Source: Catenuloplanes niger (lineage in GTDB: Bacteria; Actinomycetota; Actinomycetes; Mycobacteriales; Micromonosporaceae). From it: a stretch of DNA of 64,000 nucleotides. Both the position numbers and the translations under genes were made by a program. The stretch covers positions 9,224,501 through 9,288,500 of the forward strand of contig NZ_JAVDYC010000001.1 of the NCBI RefSeq assembly GCF_031458255.1, given 5' to 3'. The notes beneath the pieces were generated by a model that was not told the origin of the DNA, did no database searches, and worked only from the letters and a program-made list of their open reading frames with translations. This document shows, piece after piece, positions 55,058 to 63,893 of the stretch (within the stretch, counting starts at the first letter, position 1; each line of letters begins with the position of its first letter).

Positions 55058-55977
55058 CACCGCTGCTGATCGATTGTGATCCCGGTATCGACGACATGGT
55101 GGCGTTGCTGCTGGCGTGTGCGAGCCCGGAGGTGGAGCTGCTGGGCGTGAGCACGGTCGCGGGGAATGTGGGTGGTGCGTTGACCGCCCGTAATGCCCTG
55201 GACGTGTTGGCGTTGGCGGGCCGGCCGGATGTGCCGGTGGCGGTGGGCGCGGACCGGCCGTTGGTGGTGGCGGGGTTGCGGGGGCATCGGGGTGCGCACG
55301 GCGATTCCGGTCTGGGTGGGGCGCGGTTGCCGGTGTCGCCGGCGGAGCCGGTGGGTGTGCATGCGGTGTCGTTCCTGGCGGCGGCGATCGAGTCGGCGGA
55401 TCGTCCGGTGACGTTGGTGGCGACCGGGCCGTTGACGAACGTGGCGTTGCTGTTCGCGGTGTATCCGGCGGTGGCTGCCCGGTTGGGGCGGCTGGTGGTG
55501 ATGGGTGGCGCGGCGGGTGGCGGCAACATCACGCCGGTGGCGGAGTTCAACGTGTGGGCGGATCCGGAGGCGGCGTACCGGGTGTTGACGGCGCCGGGTC
55601 TGGCGCGGGTGGTGCCGACGACGGTGGTGGGTCTGGACGTGACGTTGCGGACGTTGATCGGTCCGGTGGACGCGGCCCGGTTGCGTGCGGCGGGTGGTGC
55701 GGGTTCGCTGGTGGCGGATGCGATCGCGGAGTACGTGCACGGTGCGCCGGCCGGTGGTGGGGTGCCGATGCATGACGCGGTGGCGGTGGCGGAGGCGGTC
55801 CGGCCGGGGATTCTGGAGTGTCGGCCGGCCCGGGTGGTGGTGGATCACGGGTTGGGCGCGGAGCGGGGGCGGACGCGGGTCGATCCGGTGGGGCCGGGTG
55901 GTTCGTCCGGGGTGTCGGTGGCGGTGGGGGCGGATTTCGCGGCGGTGGTGCGGTTCGTTCTGGACCGGATCGTCTGA
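55045..55977 (+). CDS. inosine-uridine-preferring nucleoside hydrolase
   Basis: A 310-residue enzyme with the calcium site LLIDCDPGIDDMVALLLA at the N-terminus, VATGPLTNVALLF, EFNVWADPEAA and GVPMHDAVAVA (His/Asp). It cleaves nucleosides to base and ribose for purine or pyrimidine salvage. The GTG start overlaps the TSUP gene by 13 bases, so they are cotranslated. Confidence 0.92.
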   Translation: MDGLTPLLIDCDPGIDDMVALLLACASPEVELLGVSTVAGNVGGALTARNALDVLALAGRPDVPVAVGADRPLVVAGLRGHRGAHGDSGLGGARLPVSPAEPVGVHAVSFLAAAIESADRPVTLVATGPLTNVALLFAVYPAVAARLGRLVVMGGAAGGGNITPVAEFNVWADPEAAYRVLTAPGLARVVPTTVVGLDVTLRTLIGPVDAARLRAAGGAGSLVADAIAEYVHGAPAGGGVPMHDAVAVAEAVRPGILECRPARVVVDHGLGAERGRTRVDPVGPGGSSGVSVAVGADFAAVVRFVLDRIV

Positions 55978-55991
55978 CATATGCTCGCCGG

Positions 55992-56831
55992 ATGGCGATG
56001 TGGCGGGCTGCGGACATTCCGGATCTCAGCGGGAAGGTCGCGGTGGTCACGGGTACGTCCAGCGGGCTGGGTGCGGTGATCGCGGGGGAGTTGGCCCGGC
56101 ACGGTGCGCACGTGATCCATGGGGTGCGTGATCCGGCGGTGGTGCCGGGGGTGGACGCGCGGCGGCTGGATCTGGCGGATCTGGACGTGGTGGCCGGGTT
56201 CGCGGCGTCGGTGGACGGTTTTGACGTGCTGGTCAACAATGCCGGGGTGATGTGGCCGCCGTTGCGGCGTACCCGGCAGGGTTTCGAGTGGCAGTTCGGG
56301 GTGAATCATCTCGGGCATTTCGCGTTGACGGCGTTGTTGTGGCCGCGGCGGCGGGCGGGTGCGCGGGTGGTGACGATGTCGTCGATCCTGCATCGGACGG
56401 GTCGGCTGGATCTGGACGATCCGAACTATGTGCGGCGGCGGTATTCGCCGGAGGGTGCGTACGCGCAGTCGAAGTACGCGAACGTGGTGTTCGGTCTGGA
56501 GTTGCATCGTCGTGGCGGTACGAGTCTGTTGGCGCATCCGGGTTATGCGCGGTCGCGGTTGCAGACCAGTGGCCCGTCGGGGGTGCGGGCGGCGGTGGGC
56601 CGGGTGATGAATCCGGTGTTCGGTCAGCCGGCCGCGGTGGGTGCGTTGCCGGCGTTGTTCGCGGCGACGTCCGCGGATGCGGTGTCCGGTGCGTTCGTGG
56701 GTCCGTCGTTTCTGCAGTTGTGGGGTGGGCCGGTGGTGGTGGCGCCGGTGGTGGGGTCGGCGGATCCGGGGTTGGGTGAGCGGTTGTGGGCGGTGTCGGA
56801 GGAGTTGACCGGGGTCCCGTTCGCCGTGTGA
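55992..56831 (+). CDS. short-chain dehydrogenase/reductase
   Basis: A 279-residue SDR. NADP-binding VAVVTGTSSGLGAVIAGELA, VLVNNAGVMWPPL, VTMSSILH and the catalytic YAQSKYA (YxxxK). Close to retinol-dehydrogenase-like SDRs; the substrate is unknown. The start choice lies between two close ATGs (55992, 55998) without strong RBS. Same strand and 14 bases after the nucleoside hydrolase stop. Confidence 0.9.
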   Translation: MAMWRAADIPDLSGKVAVVTGTSSGLGAVIAGELARHGAHVIHGVRDPAVVPGVDARRLDLADLDVVAGFAASVDGFDVLVNNAGVMWPPLRRTRQGFEWQFGVNHLGHFALTALLWPRRRAGARVVTMSSILHRTGRLDLDDPNYVRRRYSPEGAYAQSKYANVVFGLELHRRGGTSLLAHPGYARSRLQTSGPSGVRAAVGRVMNPVFGQPAAVGALPALFAATSADAVSGAFVGPSFLQLWGGPVVVAPVVGSADPGLGERLWAVSEELTGVPFAV

Positions 56832-56858
56832 TTTTCACCTTCCGGCAAGATCGTTGTT

Positions 56859-57293
56859 GTGACTGACGACGCGACCGACGCGGTCCGCGGGCATCTGCGC
56901 CGCGTGCTGCTGCACAACAGGGATCTCAAACAGCGCCGGCTGGACCGGATCGCGGCCGAGGAGGCCGCCGGGCACCGGATCATCACGGGTGGCCGGACGC
57001 ACGGCGCGCAGTGGAGTCTGCACGACTGGCGGACCGGGGAGACGATCGCGTCGGGTCAGCAGGGCATCGACGAGTTCGACGAGGTCCGGGAGCGGTTGGA
57101 CCCGGATGATCTGTGGTTGCACGTGGACGAGATCTCGTTCGATCCGGAGCCGTACCGGCCGATCCCGGCGGACGGTCTGCCGGGTGATCTGGGGATCGTG
57201 TTGCAGCAGTGGGTGTCGGGGACGGGTACGAGTTCGGCGGCGCTGGCGGAGTTCATCGGGTGGACCGAGGAGCAGGTGGAAGAGGCCCGGTAG
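56859..57293 (+). CDS. conserved hypothetical protein
   Basis: A 144-residue soluble protein. It begins with a coiled-coil-like helix (VRGHLRRVLLHNRDLKQRRL), then GAQWSLHDWRTGETIASGQQ and ends in an acidic helix (LAEFIGWTEEQVEEAR). No catalytic motif or signal. The GTG start has a GGCAAG context. Function unknown. Confidence 0.6.
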   Translation: MTDDATDAVRGHLRRVLLHNRDLKQRRLDRIAAEEAAGHRIITGGRTHGAQWSLHDWRTGETIASGQQGIDEFDEVRERLDPDDLWLHVDEISFDPEPYRPIPADGLPGDLGIVLQQWVSGTGTSSAALAEFIGWTEEQVEEAR

Positions 57294-57321
57294 TTCCGGT
57301 CGGGTGCGCCGACGCCCGCGA

Positions 57322-57345
57322 ACTGTACCGTCCGGACGGTACAGT
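57322..57345. promoter_or_regulatory. perfect 24-bp TetR operator
   Basis: ACTGTACCGTCC and its exact inverse GGACGGTACAGT adjoin at 57322-57345, ending six bases before the TetR start codon. A palindrome this long and perfect next to a TetR gene is almost certainly its autoregulatory operator. Confidence 0.85.
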
Positions 57346-57351
57346 GGCGGT

Positions 57352-57882
57352 ATGGCAACGGCACGGGAACGCATTGTGGACGCAGCCGAGGAGCTGATCA
57401 CGGCCGGTCAGGTGCCACCGGCGTTGGAGGCGGTGGCGGCCGCGGCGGGGGTGAGCAAGGGCGGCCTGCTCTATCACTTCGACAAGCAGTCGCTGTTGCG
57501 GGCGCTGGTGACCCGGGCGGTGCACCGCTTCGACGCGCGGCTGACCGAGGCGGCGGCGCGGGGCACGATGGCCGCCGCCTGGTTGCGGTTGTCGGTGCCC
57601 GCGCCGGACGAGCGCACGGTGTACCGGGCGATGATGTCGATGCTGCGGTTGACCACGACCGGGGAGTTCGACCTGCCGGACGAGGTCGGCGACGCGGAGC
57701 GGCGCTGGCAGCGGATGCTGACCGCCGAGGTGGGCGACCCGGTCCGGGCGCGGCTGGTGCGGCTCGTCGGTGACGGCCTGTTCCTGGCCGCGCTCACCGG
57801 CCCGCCGCCGACGTCGGACGAGGTGGAACAGTTGCTGCACCACCTCGGCCTGCCCACCTCGGCCGGAGGGGTGCGGTCGTGA
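57352..57882 (+). CDS. TetR-family regulator
   Basis: A 176-residue repressor. Helix-turn-helix VPPALEAVAAAAGVSKGGLL followed by YHFDKQSLLRALV. It controls itself and the coupled GAP-family gene, whose start overlaps its stop by four bases (GTGA). The ATG at 57352 lies just after a 24-bp palindrome. Confidence 0.88.
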   Translation: MATARERIVDAAEELITAGQVPPALEAVAAAAGVSKGGLLYHFDKQSLLRALVTRAVHRFDARLTEAAARGTMAAAWLRLSVPAPDERTVYRAMMSMLRLTTTGEFDLPDEVGDAERRWQRMLTAEVGDPVRARLVRLVGDGLFLAALTGPPPTSDEVEQLLHHLGLPTSAGGVRS

Positions 57883-58535
57883 CCGCCGTGCTGCTGGCCG
57901 GGATCGCCGGCCTGGCTCTGCTGGACGCGCTGAACCCCGCGACGATCGCCGGGGTGGCCCTGTTGCTGCTCGCCCCGATGGCGCATCCCGCCCGGGCGGC
58001 GGCCGGGTTCGTCGCCGGCGCCTACCTGACGGTCCTGGCGCTCGGCGCCGTGGTGTACCTGGGTGCTGACGTCGCCGCGGACGCGGCCGGGAACGGTCTG
58101 GTCTGGGTGCGCCGGGTCGCGTTCACGGTGGCCGCGGTGGCGTTGGCCGCGGGTGGGCTGCGCCGGTTGCGGGACCGGGTCCGCCCGGCGGTCACCGTGC
58201 CGGGCTGGGTCAACCCGGCCAGCGCCGCGGTGCTCGGCACGGTCATGACCGGCGCGGACCTGCCCAACGCGTTCCCGTACTTCATCGCCATCGAACGCAT
58301 CGTGAACGCGGACGCCGGCACCACCCGCTCGCTGCTGGTCATCGCCGGGTACGCGCTGGTCTACTGCCTGCTGCTGCTGATCGCCGGTGCGGTCCGCGGT
58401 GACCGGGTCCGCCGTCGCCTCGGCGGCCTCTACGAACGGCTCGGCACGGAGAAGAAGCAGCCGCGCAGCGTGCCCGTCGCGGCTGGCTACCTCGTCGCGG
58501 CCGCCGGCGTGCTCAGCGTCGCCGTCCTGGCCTGA
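57879..58535 (+). CDS. GAP / Sap-type membrane protein (LysE-like)
   Basis: A 218-residue protein with about six helices. LLDALNPATIAGVALLLLA carries the NPxx motif near the N-terminus, and TGADLPNAFPYFIAIERI is typical of the GAP/Sap (sulfolipid-1-addressing) family. It may export a lipid or small molecule. Translation is coupled to the TetR gene, so it is the repressor's target. Confidence 0.85.
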   Translation: MTAVLLAGIAGLALLDALNPATIAGVALLLLAPMAHPARAAAGFVAGAYLTVLALGAVVYLGADVAADAAGNGLVWVRRVAFTVAAVALAAGGLRRLRDRVRPAVTVPGWVNPASAAVLGTVMTGADLPNAFPYFIAIERIVNADAGTTRSLLVIAGYALVYCLLLLIAGAVRGDRVRRRLGGLYERLGTEKKQPRSVPVAAGYLVAAAGVLSVAVLA

Positions 58536-58662
58536 AGGCCCACCCGACTGGTGAGATCGCTTATTCAACTGTCGCGAGTTCGGGCCTCCACGAGCCTTCC
58601 TCGTCACCGCACGTGACGGATCAGCTCGTGCACCGCCGCGACTTTCTCAGTCGCCGACTCCG

Positions 58663-61458
58663 TCAGGCCGACGGCAGCTCGCCCAGCAGGTCGATCGTGC
58701 CCAGCGCGGTCCACGGCGAGCCTGGACGGCCAGCCACCGTCAGAGCCACCGAACTCGGTCCCGGTGCCAGGCCGTCCAGGGACGCGACATCGACAGCGCC
58801 AGCCAACATCGTCAATCCGGTCTCGACGACGGCCGGAAGATCACCGGTGGGTTGGGCGGCCGCGGCGCGGATCGCGGCAGGGGACGGTAGGACCTCGGTG
58901 TGGGTGCCGTCGGGGTGGGTGACCAGGATGCGATCGGCCCGGGCGGCGGCGTGCCAGGCCAGAACATCAAGCACCGTGGTGCGGTGGCCGCCGAGGAAGT
59001 GTTCCTGCTGGTCGGCGGCCGCTCGGGCGAGCTGGTCGCCGAAGCGGCCAACGTCGTAGTAGTCAGCGGAAGCGGGCAGTGTCAGGTCGGTCCAGAGCAG
59101 GCGACGCCGGTCCAGGTCAACAACGAACGGCATCATCATCCGGGCATCGCCCCGCAGGTCGAACCTCTGTGCGACGCGGGCGGCGTCGAACTGTTCGCCG
59201 CCACGCAACGGCAGCATCAGGCCGGCGATCGCGGCGGTCATCGCCTCGAATGGGACGGCGTTGAAGCTGAAGATCATCGGTACGGCGTACCTCGCACCCG
59301 CCGCGGCCAGCAGATCCATGTCGAGGTCGAGGTATTCGGTGGCGCCCAGCGGTGCCGGGGCCGAGGTCAGGTCACCGGAGTGGATCGCGGCGTCCCCAGC
59401 GAACCGCAGCCGGGTGTAGTCGCAGTACCCGGCCCGCTGCCAGTTCGCATCGAAGAAGGCACACGACAGGTCCAGGTCGACCCGGGTCTTCTCGGGCTCC
59501 TCCCAGTGCAGGAAGAGCCGTAGAATTCCGGCCGGTGGCAGGGTTCGCACACTGCCTCGCGGCCATCCCGCGAGCTGTGCGGATCCGGCCCGCTCCCGCA
59601 CCGGTGCCGGCACGTCGGCGAGCGCCCCGTCGAGCACCGCCAGGTCGAACCGTGGCAGCACCGAGGCCCGTCCGGTCAATTCGTCATCGACGATCGCCCG
59701 AACCGTCGCGATCGTCGAAGGCAGCAGGGCCGTGCGGTTTTCCGGCTCGGTCCAGGTGGTGACGACGCTGCCGCGCGGGAAGAAGACCCGCCGCGGCATG
59801 CCCGGCCCGGGCCGCCCACCGACAAGGCTCGGCGCCTGCGGCTGACCGACCGCCTGCGCGGGAGCGACCGAGGACTGAAAGGACTCCGTAACGGCGGAGG
59901 ACCAGCCGTGGCGGCGGGCGGCGTCACGCAGAACGCCGTCGAGGCTGGTCGCCATGGGGACTGTAGTCTGTTCGCGGGCCCGGCGGGCGGCCAGCGCACC
60001 GGCCCGGGACCGCTGGAGAACCGCCACGTCAGCCGGCGATGCCCGGACAGTTGCATCGCGGTGGGACAGTTGGGCCGCCGCTGCGGAGAGAACGCCGGGC
60101 GATACCCGCGGCGCGGTCTCCTGCAGCGCCGAGGTGACCGCTGCCAGCGAGGAAGGCGAGTCCCCGGCAGCACGCAGCAGATGGTCGAGACGGCGCCACA
60201 GATCACCCGGCCGACGGGTGAGCAGCCGGACGGCGCCAGTCACGTCACCACCGGCGAGAGCCTGCTCGACCAGCGACGCGTGACTACGCAGCCGAACCGA
60301 TACGGTGCCGTCCGGATGGGTGGAGACGTCGAGCTGATCGCAGGCCCGCTCCACGATGGCCTGGCCGAGTGCGCCGGATCGCTCAGCGCGGGTGCCGCGC
60401 AACGCCGCGAACGCTACAGCGGCCGACGGATACCTTCGCACCTTCTCGTACGGGTGGAGCCGCTCCCCGAGCCGCTTCCACACCGTCGCATGGCGCAGCA
60501 TGTCCTCGGTCCCGTTGACCGCCCCGCGTGAGTCCAGGTGAGTGAGCACGGCCCGCCGCAGCGCCCGGGGCAGGGCTCGCACCCTCGACGACAGTTCTAC
60601 CAGCCCGGGATCACCGTCGGAGTAGGCCCATAGGGTCCGGGCCGCATCGGTGACCGTGTCCCAGCGCGCCCTGGCTTCGTCGACGACCTGCGGTGACTCC
60701 CGTAGTGCCCAGGCGATGACCAGCGCATGCGTCTCCCGGCTGGGAACGACCTCGGGCAGCCAGCCGAGCCGCCCCGGCGCGGTGACCGATATCAGGGCTT
60801 TCAGATCGGCACGATCACTGTCGCTCAACGCGCCCGGCCGGGCGATCAACTCATCCCGGAGTTCCACGGCGGCAGCGTACGGATCGGTCTCCAGACCAGC
60901 GATCCGGACCGGCGGCAGGTCCTCGGCCAGCGGATTCCCCGGCCGCGAGGTCGGTGGCGGCGCTACCGGCGTTAGGTAGGGGTCCCCCGAGTTCAGCCGC
61001 CGTCCGCAGACCGGACATCCACTGACCTGCTCCGGAGGGAAGCAGGCTGGGCAGACCGGATGTCCGCACGGATCCAGGGGCGACCCGATCTCGTCACGCC
61101 CGCACAGCGCGCACGGCGCTCCCGGCACCGCGAACAGATGGGTGAGCAGCCGCCGCACGAAGACAGCCGCCGGATCGCGGGGCGTGTTCGGAAACGATCG
61201 ATAGAGCGGCATCAACGGGCGATCCGCCCCGGTGTCCTCGTCGAGCACGGCGAGTAGCCAGTCGGCCCATTGAACCCGCACCGTCACCGCCAGCCGCGTG
61301 GTGGCCTTGCGCAACTCATCGCGCATCAGCCAACCGCGTCCGGCGAGATCGGCTTCGAGCGCGGCCGACCACTCAGCCCCGTCGGTGGGTGCCTGCCCAG
61401 CGCCGACGACGGTGACCCGCCCGGTGCGCCGCAGCACGACGGTGGCCAGCTGGTCCAA
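58663..61458 (-). CDS. RING-type zinc-finger protein with TerD-like C-terminal domain (MXAN_6230/SCO0854-like)
   Basis: A 931-residue protein. A N-terminal region (1-115) precedes a RING-like finger: CALCGRDEIGSPLDPCGHPV then CPACFPPEQVSGCPVCGRRL (eight Cys/His ligands, about 117-157). About 400 residues of helical repeats follow (FAALRGTRAERSGALGQAIV). The C-terminal 280 residues look like a TerD-type calcium-stress domain (RVDLDLSCAFFDANWQRAGY, DAAIHSGDLTSAPAPLGATE). The TTG start has GGAGG seven bases upstream. The layout matches the MXAN_6230/SCO0854 RING family, whose function is unknown; a ubiquitin-ligase-like or chaperone role in a Ter-like stress response has been suspected. A Tn3 remnant lies just upstream. 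Confidence 0.85.
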   Translation of the reverse strand: MDQLATVVLRRTGRVTVVGAGQAPTDGAEWSAALEADLAGRGWLMRDELRKATTRLAVTVRVQWADWLLAVLDEDTGADRPLMPLYRSFPNTPRDPAAVFVRRLLTHLFAVPGAPCALCGRDEIGSPLDPCGHPVCPACFPPEQVSGCPVCGRRLNSGDPYLTPVAPPPTSRPGNPLAEDLPPVRIAGLETDPYAAAVELRDELIARPGALSDSDRADLKALISVTAPGRLGWLPEVVPSRETHALVIAWALRESPQVVDEARARWDTVTDAARTLWAYSDGDPGLVELSSRVRALPRALRRAVLTHLDSRGAVNGTEDMLRHATVWKRLGERLHPYEKVRRYPSAAVAFAALRGTRAERSGALGQAIVERACDQLDVSTHPDGTVSVRLRSHASLVEQALAGGDVTGAVRLLTRRPGDLWRRLDHLLRAAGDSPSSLAAVTSALQETAPRVSPGVLSAAAAQLSHRDATVRASPADVAVLQRSRAGALAARRAREQTTVPMATSLDGVLRDAARRHGWSSAVTESFQSSVAPAQAVGQPQAPSLVGGRPGPGMPRRVFFPRGSVVTTWTEPENRTALLPSTIATVRAIVDDELTGRASVLPRFDLAVLDGALADVPAPVRERAGSAQLAGWPRGSVRTLPPAGILRLFLHWEEPEKTRVDLDLSCAFFDANWQRAGYCDYTRLRFAGDAAIHSGDLTSAPAPLGATEYLDLDMDLLAAAGARYAVPMIFSFNAVPFEAMTAAIAGLMLPLRGGEQFDAARVAQRFDLRGDARMMMPFVVDLDRRRLLWTDLTLPASADYYDVGRFGDQLARAAADQQEHFLGGHRTTVLDVLAWHAAARADRILVTHPDGTHTEVLPSPAAIRAAAAQPTGDLPAVVETGLTMLAGAVDVASLDGLAPGPSSVALTVAGRPGSPWTALGTIDLLGELPSA

Positions 61459-61576
61459 AAGTAATCCTCCCCATGAGGCGGTGGGCGGGAGGAAACGACG
61501 CTAATTATCCGAAGGTTGGGAGAGAAGGAAGCACCGTAGGGAGCCGCCCACCGCGCCGCCGATCCTAGAACGATCT

Positions 61577-62071
61577 TCAGACCATCCGCGACCGAATTTG
61601 TTCGGGCGGCGCCGATACGGACCCCACCGGCGCATCGGCCGGGACCTCGTGCGCCCCGGTCGTATACAGGGCGGTCAGCATGCGCACCGCCTGAAGCAGC
61701 TGCTCGGTGCCGGGCCTGCCGGCGAACCCGACCGCCGTGAAAACGGCCGGAGCGAACTGACACAGGTACGACATCGACGCGTCCAGCATGCTCAACTGCC
61801 CGTGGTCACGCGGCAGCCGCTCACGGCGCTCGGCCCACGCCCGCATCCGGTCCGGGCCGATGCCGGTGCGCAGCAAACCGCCGATCTGCTCGTTGCCGAT
61901 CCCGGTGTCGAGCACGATGGTCAGGATCTCCTCCAGCAGCTGCTGCCGGTTCTCCCCGCCCTTCGCCCGCTCTGCGAGCGCCTCGGCGACCTTCTGCTTC
62001 GCGGCCGCTTCCCGGCCGGATATCGCCTGGTCGAACAGCAGCAGCGTCTCGTCGAGCCCGGCGGCGCGCAC
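61577..62071 (-). pseudogene. fragment of a Tn3-family transposase
   Basis: About 160 codons read LDETLLLFDQAISGREAAAK, QQLLEEILTIVLDTGI, RLPRDHGQLSMLDASMSYL and VRMLTALYTTGAHEVPADAP, the conserved middle of Tn3-type transposases. The remaining roughly 800 residues, including the DDE core, are missing on both sides. Frame ends after GSVSAPPEQIRSRMV. It is a dead remnant of an insertion next to the RING gene. Confidence 0.75.
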
Positions 62072-62132
62072 CCGCGGTCGAGCGCACCGGGTCGGCAGCG
62101 CCGCGCCGAGACCCGCAGGAACTGGTGAACGG

Positions 62133-62421
62133 ATGGACGACCACGTACGGCCCGGCGCGCCGGCCGGGTACGGGGACGGGGACGTCGTGGCGTGCCGGCT
62201 GCGACCGGCCGATCCGGACCACGTGCCGGTGGCCGGCGGACGTGCGGGCCGCTCTCGCCGCCGGTGGCCGGGACGCCGGCTTCGCGCGTTGCCGTCCGGC
62301 CGAGCGCCGGCGGCTGCTGCAGCCGATCGAGGACGCCGTTCACGCCTTGACGCGTCGACGCCGCATCGAGGCGCTGGTCCGCGCCCTGCCGGCGGACGCC
62401 GGCTGCGAGGATCCCGGTTGA
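62133..62421 (+). pseudogene. frameshifted YdeI/OmdA-domain protein fragment
   Basis: The segment reads VACRLRPADPDHVPV in one frame and continues as PADVRAALAAGGRDAGFARC then RRRLLQPIEDAVHALTRRRR in the next frame, with the shift near 62227. Together these match the end of a DUF1905 domain and the OmdA/YdeI bacteriocin-protection-like domain. The N-terminal part is lost. It is a broken gene between the Tn3 remnant and the DHFR-like gene. Confidence 0.6.
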
Positions 62422-62434
62422 CCGGGGTCGGTGG

Positions 62435-63055
62435 TTACCGGCGGCGGACCGCGTACCGCAGGTGGGTGACGCGTGGTGAGGTTTCGGCGCCGAGTTGGTG
62501 GAGTTCGACGGTCGAGTCGTCGATGCCGTCGAACAGGCGGATGCCGGTGCCGAACAGGACGGGGGACAGCGCGATGGAGAATTCGTCGATCAGGCCGGCG
62601 TTGAGGTACTGCAGGATCGTCCGGGCGCCGCCGGCGATGCGGACGTCGCGGTTGCCGGCGGCGGTGCGGGCGGCGTCGAGTGCCGCGTCGATGCCGTCGG
62701 TGACGAAGTGGAAGGTGGTGCCGCCGGGCCGTTCCCACGGGTCTCGTCTGCCGTGGGTGACGACGAAGACGGGGGTGTGGAACGGTGCCTCGTCCGGCCA
62801 GGCCGGCTCGCCGGCGTCGAACATGCGTCGGCCCATGACGGTCGCGCCGGTGCGGTCGAACGTCTCGCGGAGGATGTCGTTGTCGCGGCCCTGTTCGCCG
62901 CCGGTGCCGAGGTGGAGGTTTTCCCGGAAGAACCGTTGCGGGAACACCCAGGACTGCAGCTTGACCCACTGCCGTCCCATCAGTTCGTCGGGTGATTCGG
63001 GGGCGATGAAGCCGTCCAGTGACATGGACACGCTGAAGAAGACGGTGCCGGCCAT
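62435..63055 (-). CDS. dihydrofolate-reductase-like (RibD-C) family protein
   Basis: A 206-residue protein of the DHFR/RibD C-terminal superfamily: FSVSMSLDGFIAPE at the start, GATVMGRRMFDAGE and VRIAGGARTILQYLNAGLID (NADP-binding GGxxxxxxxLxxGLID). Reaction unknown. Its ATG shares one base with the stop of the SRPBCC gene, so it belongs to the ArsR operon. Confidence 0.88.
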   Translation of the reverse strand: MAGTVFFSVSMSLDGFIAPESPDELMGRQWVKLQSWVFPQRFFRENLHLGTGGEQGRDNDILRETFDRTGATVMGRRMFDAGEPAWPDEAPFHTPVFVVTHGRRDPWERPGGTTFHFVTDGIDAALDAARTAAGNRDVRIAGGARTILQYLNAGLIDEFSIALSPVLFGTGIRLFDGIDDSTVELHQLGAETSPRVTHLRYAVRRR

Positions 63056-63507
63056 CAGCGGGCCGTGGCGGTGACGTAGGCGGCGAGGTTGCCGAGGGTC
63101 TGCCGGCCGCCCTCGATCGCGTGGTACTTCTCGGCGGCCTCGTCGCGCTGGGCCTTGGTCGGGAAGACGGTGCGCATCTCGACGTGGGTGGCCGTGCCGT
63201 CGGCGGTGAAGGTCAGGACGGTTTCGAACGCGTTCGGGTCGCCGGGGGTCTCGCCGTGCAGCAGCGTGATCCGTTCGGGTGCGACGATCTCGGTCCAGGT
63301 GATCCACTCGGGGTAGTCGGTGCCGTCGGGGCCGTGCATGACGAACGTCCATTCGCCGCCGACGGTGAACCGGAAGGCGTGGGTGGTGGTGGTGAACCCG
63401 TCCGGGCCCCACCACCGGGACAGGTGCCGGACCTCGGTGAACGCTTCGAAGACCAGGTCGCGTGGTGCGTCGATGGTGCGGGAGACGAGGATTTCGCGGT
63501 CGGTCAT
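63055..63507 (-). CDS. SRPBCC (AHSA1-like) domain protein
   Basis: A 150-residue START-like protein: VSRTIDAPRDLVFEAFTEV, LSRWWGPDGFTTTTHAF and EMRTVFPTKAQRDEAAEKY are typical of the AHSA1/activator family. It may bind a hydrophobic ligand. Such genes commonly follow ArsR-type regulators with DHFR-like partners, exactly as here. Confidence 0.9.
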   Translation of the reverse strand: MTDREILVSRTIDAPRDLVFEAFTEVRHLSRWWGPDGFTTTTHAFRFTVGGEWTFVMHGPDGTDYPEWITWTEIVAPERITLLHGETPGDPNAFETVLTFTADGTATHVEMRTVFPTKAQRDEAAEKYHAIEGGRQTLGNLAAYVTATAR

Positions 63508-63510
63508 CGG

Positions 63511-63852
63511 TCAGTTCTCCTGCCGTGTCTGCTTCAGGTCCTGGACGTAGGTGTCGAGCCGGTCGAAGCTGTCGTTCCAGAACCGCTCGAACCCGCCGAC
63601 CCATTCGTGGATCGGTTGCAGGCCGCGGGCGTCGAGGCCGTAGACGCGTTCCCGGCCCGCCTCCCGGACCTGGACCAGCCCGACCTCGCGGAGCACCCGC
63701 AGGTGTTTGGACGCCTGTGGCGCGCTCATGCCGAGTGCGCGGGCGAGGTCGGTGGCGGGGCGTTCGCCGGCGCGCAGCAGCGCCAGGATGTCCCGGCGCT
63801 GCGGTTCGGCTATCGCGTTGAACGCGTCCGAGGTCGTCGCTGCTCGTGCCAT
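63511..63852 (-). CDS. ArsR-family regulator
   Basis: A 113-residue winged-helix repressor: FNAIAEPQRRDILALLRAGE, then ATDLARALGMSAPQASKHLR and VLREVGLVQVREAGRERVYG. No metal-binding cysteines are present, so it responds to something other than arsenic. It ends three bases before the SRPBCC start. ATG at 63852 is used; a GTG two codons earlier is possible. A palindrome just upstream is its likely operator. Confidence 0.9.
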   Translation of the reverse strand: MARAATTSDAFNAIAEPQRRDILALLRAGERPATDLARALGMSAPQASKHLRVLREVGLVQVREAGRERVYGLDARGLQPIHEWVGGFERFWNDSFDRLDTYVQDLKQTRQEN

Positions 63853-63864
63853 GACCACACTTTA

Positions 63865-63882
63865 TTTTCCCATATGGGAAAA
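63865..63882. promoter_or_regulatory. 18-bp ArsR operator TTTTCCC-ATAT-GGGAAAA
   Basis: A perfect 18-bp palindrome with AT-rich ends, 12 bases before the ArsR start, almost certainly its binding site. It would control the three-gene operon on the minus strand. Confidence 0.85.
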
Positions 63883-63893
63883 CGTCAAGGGTC

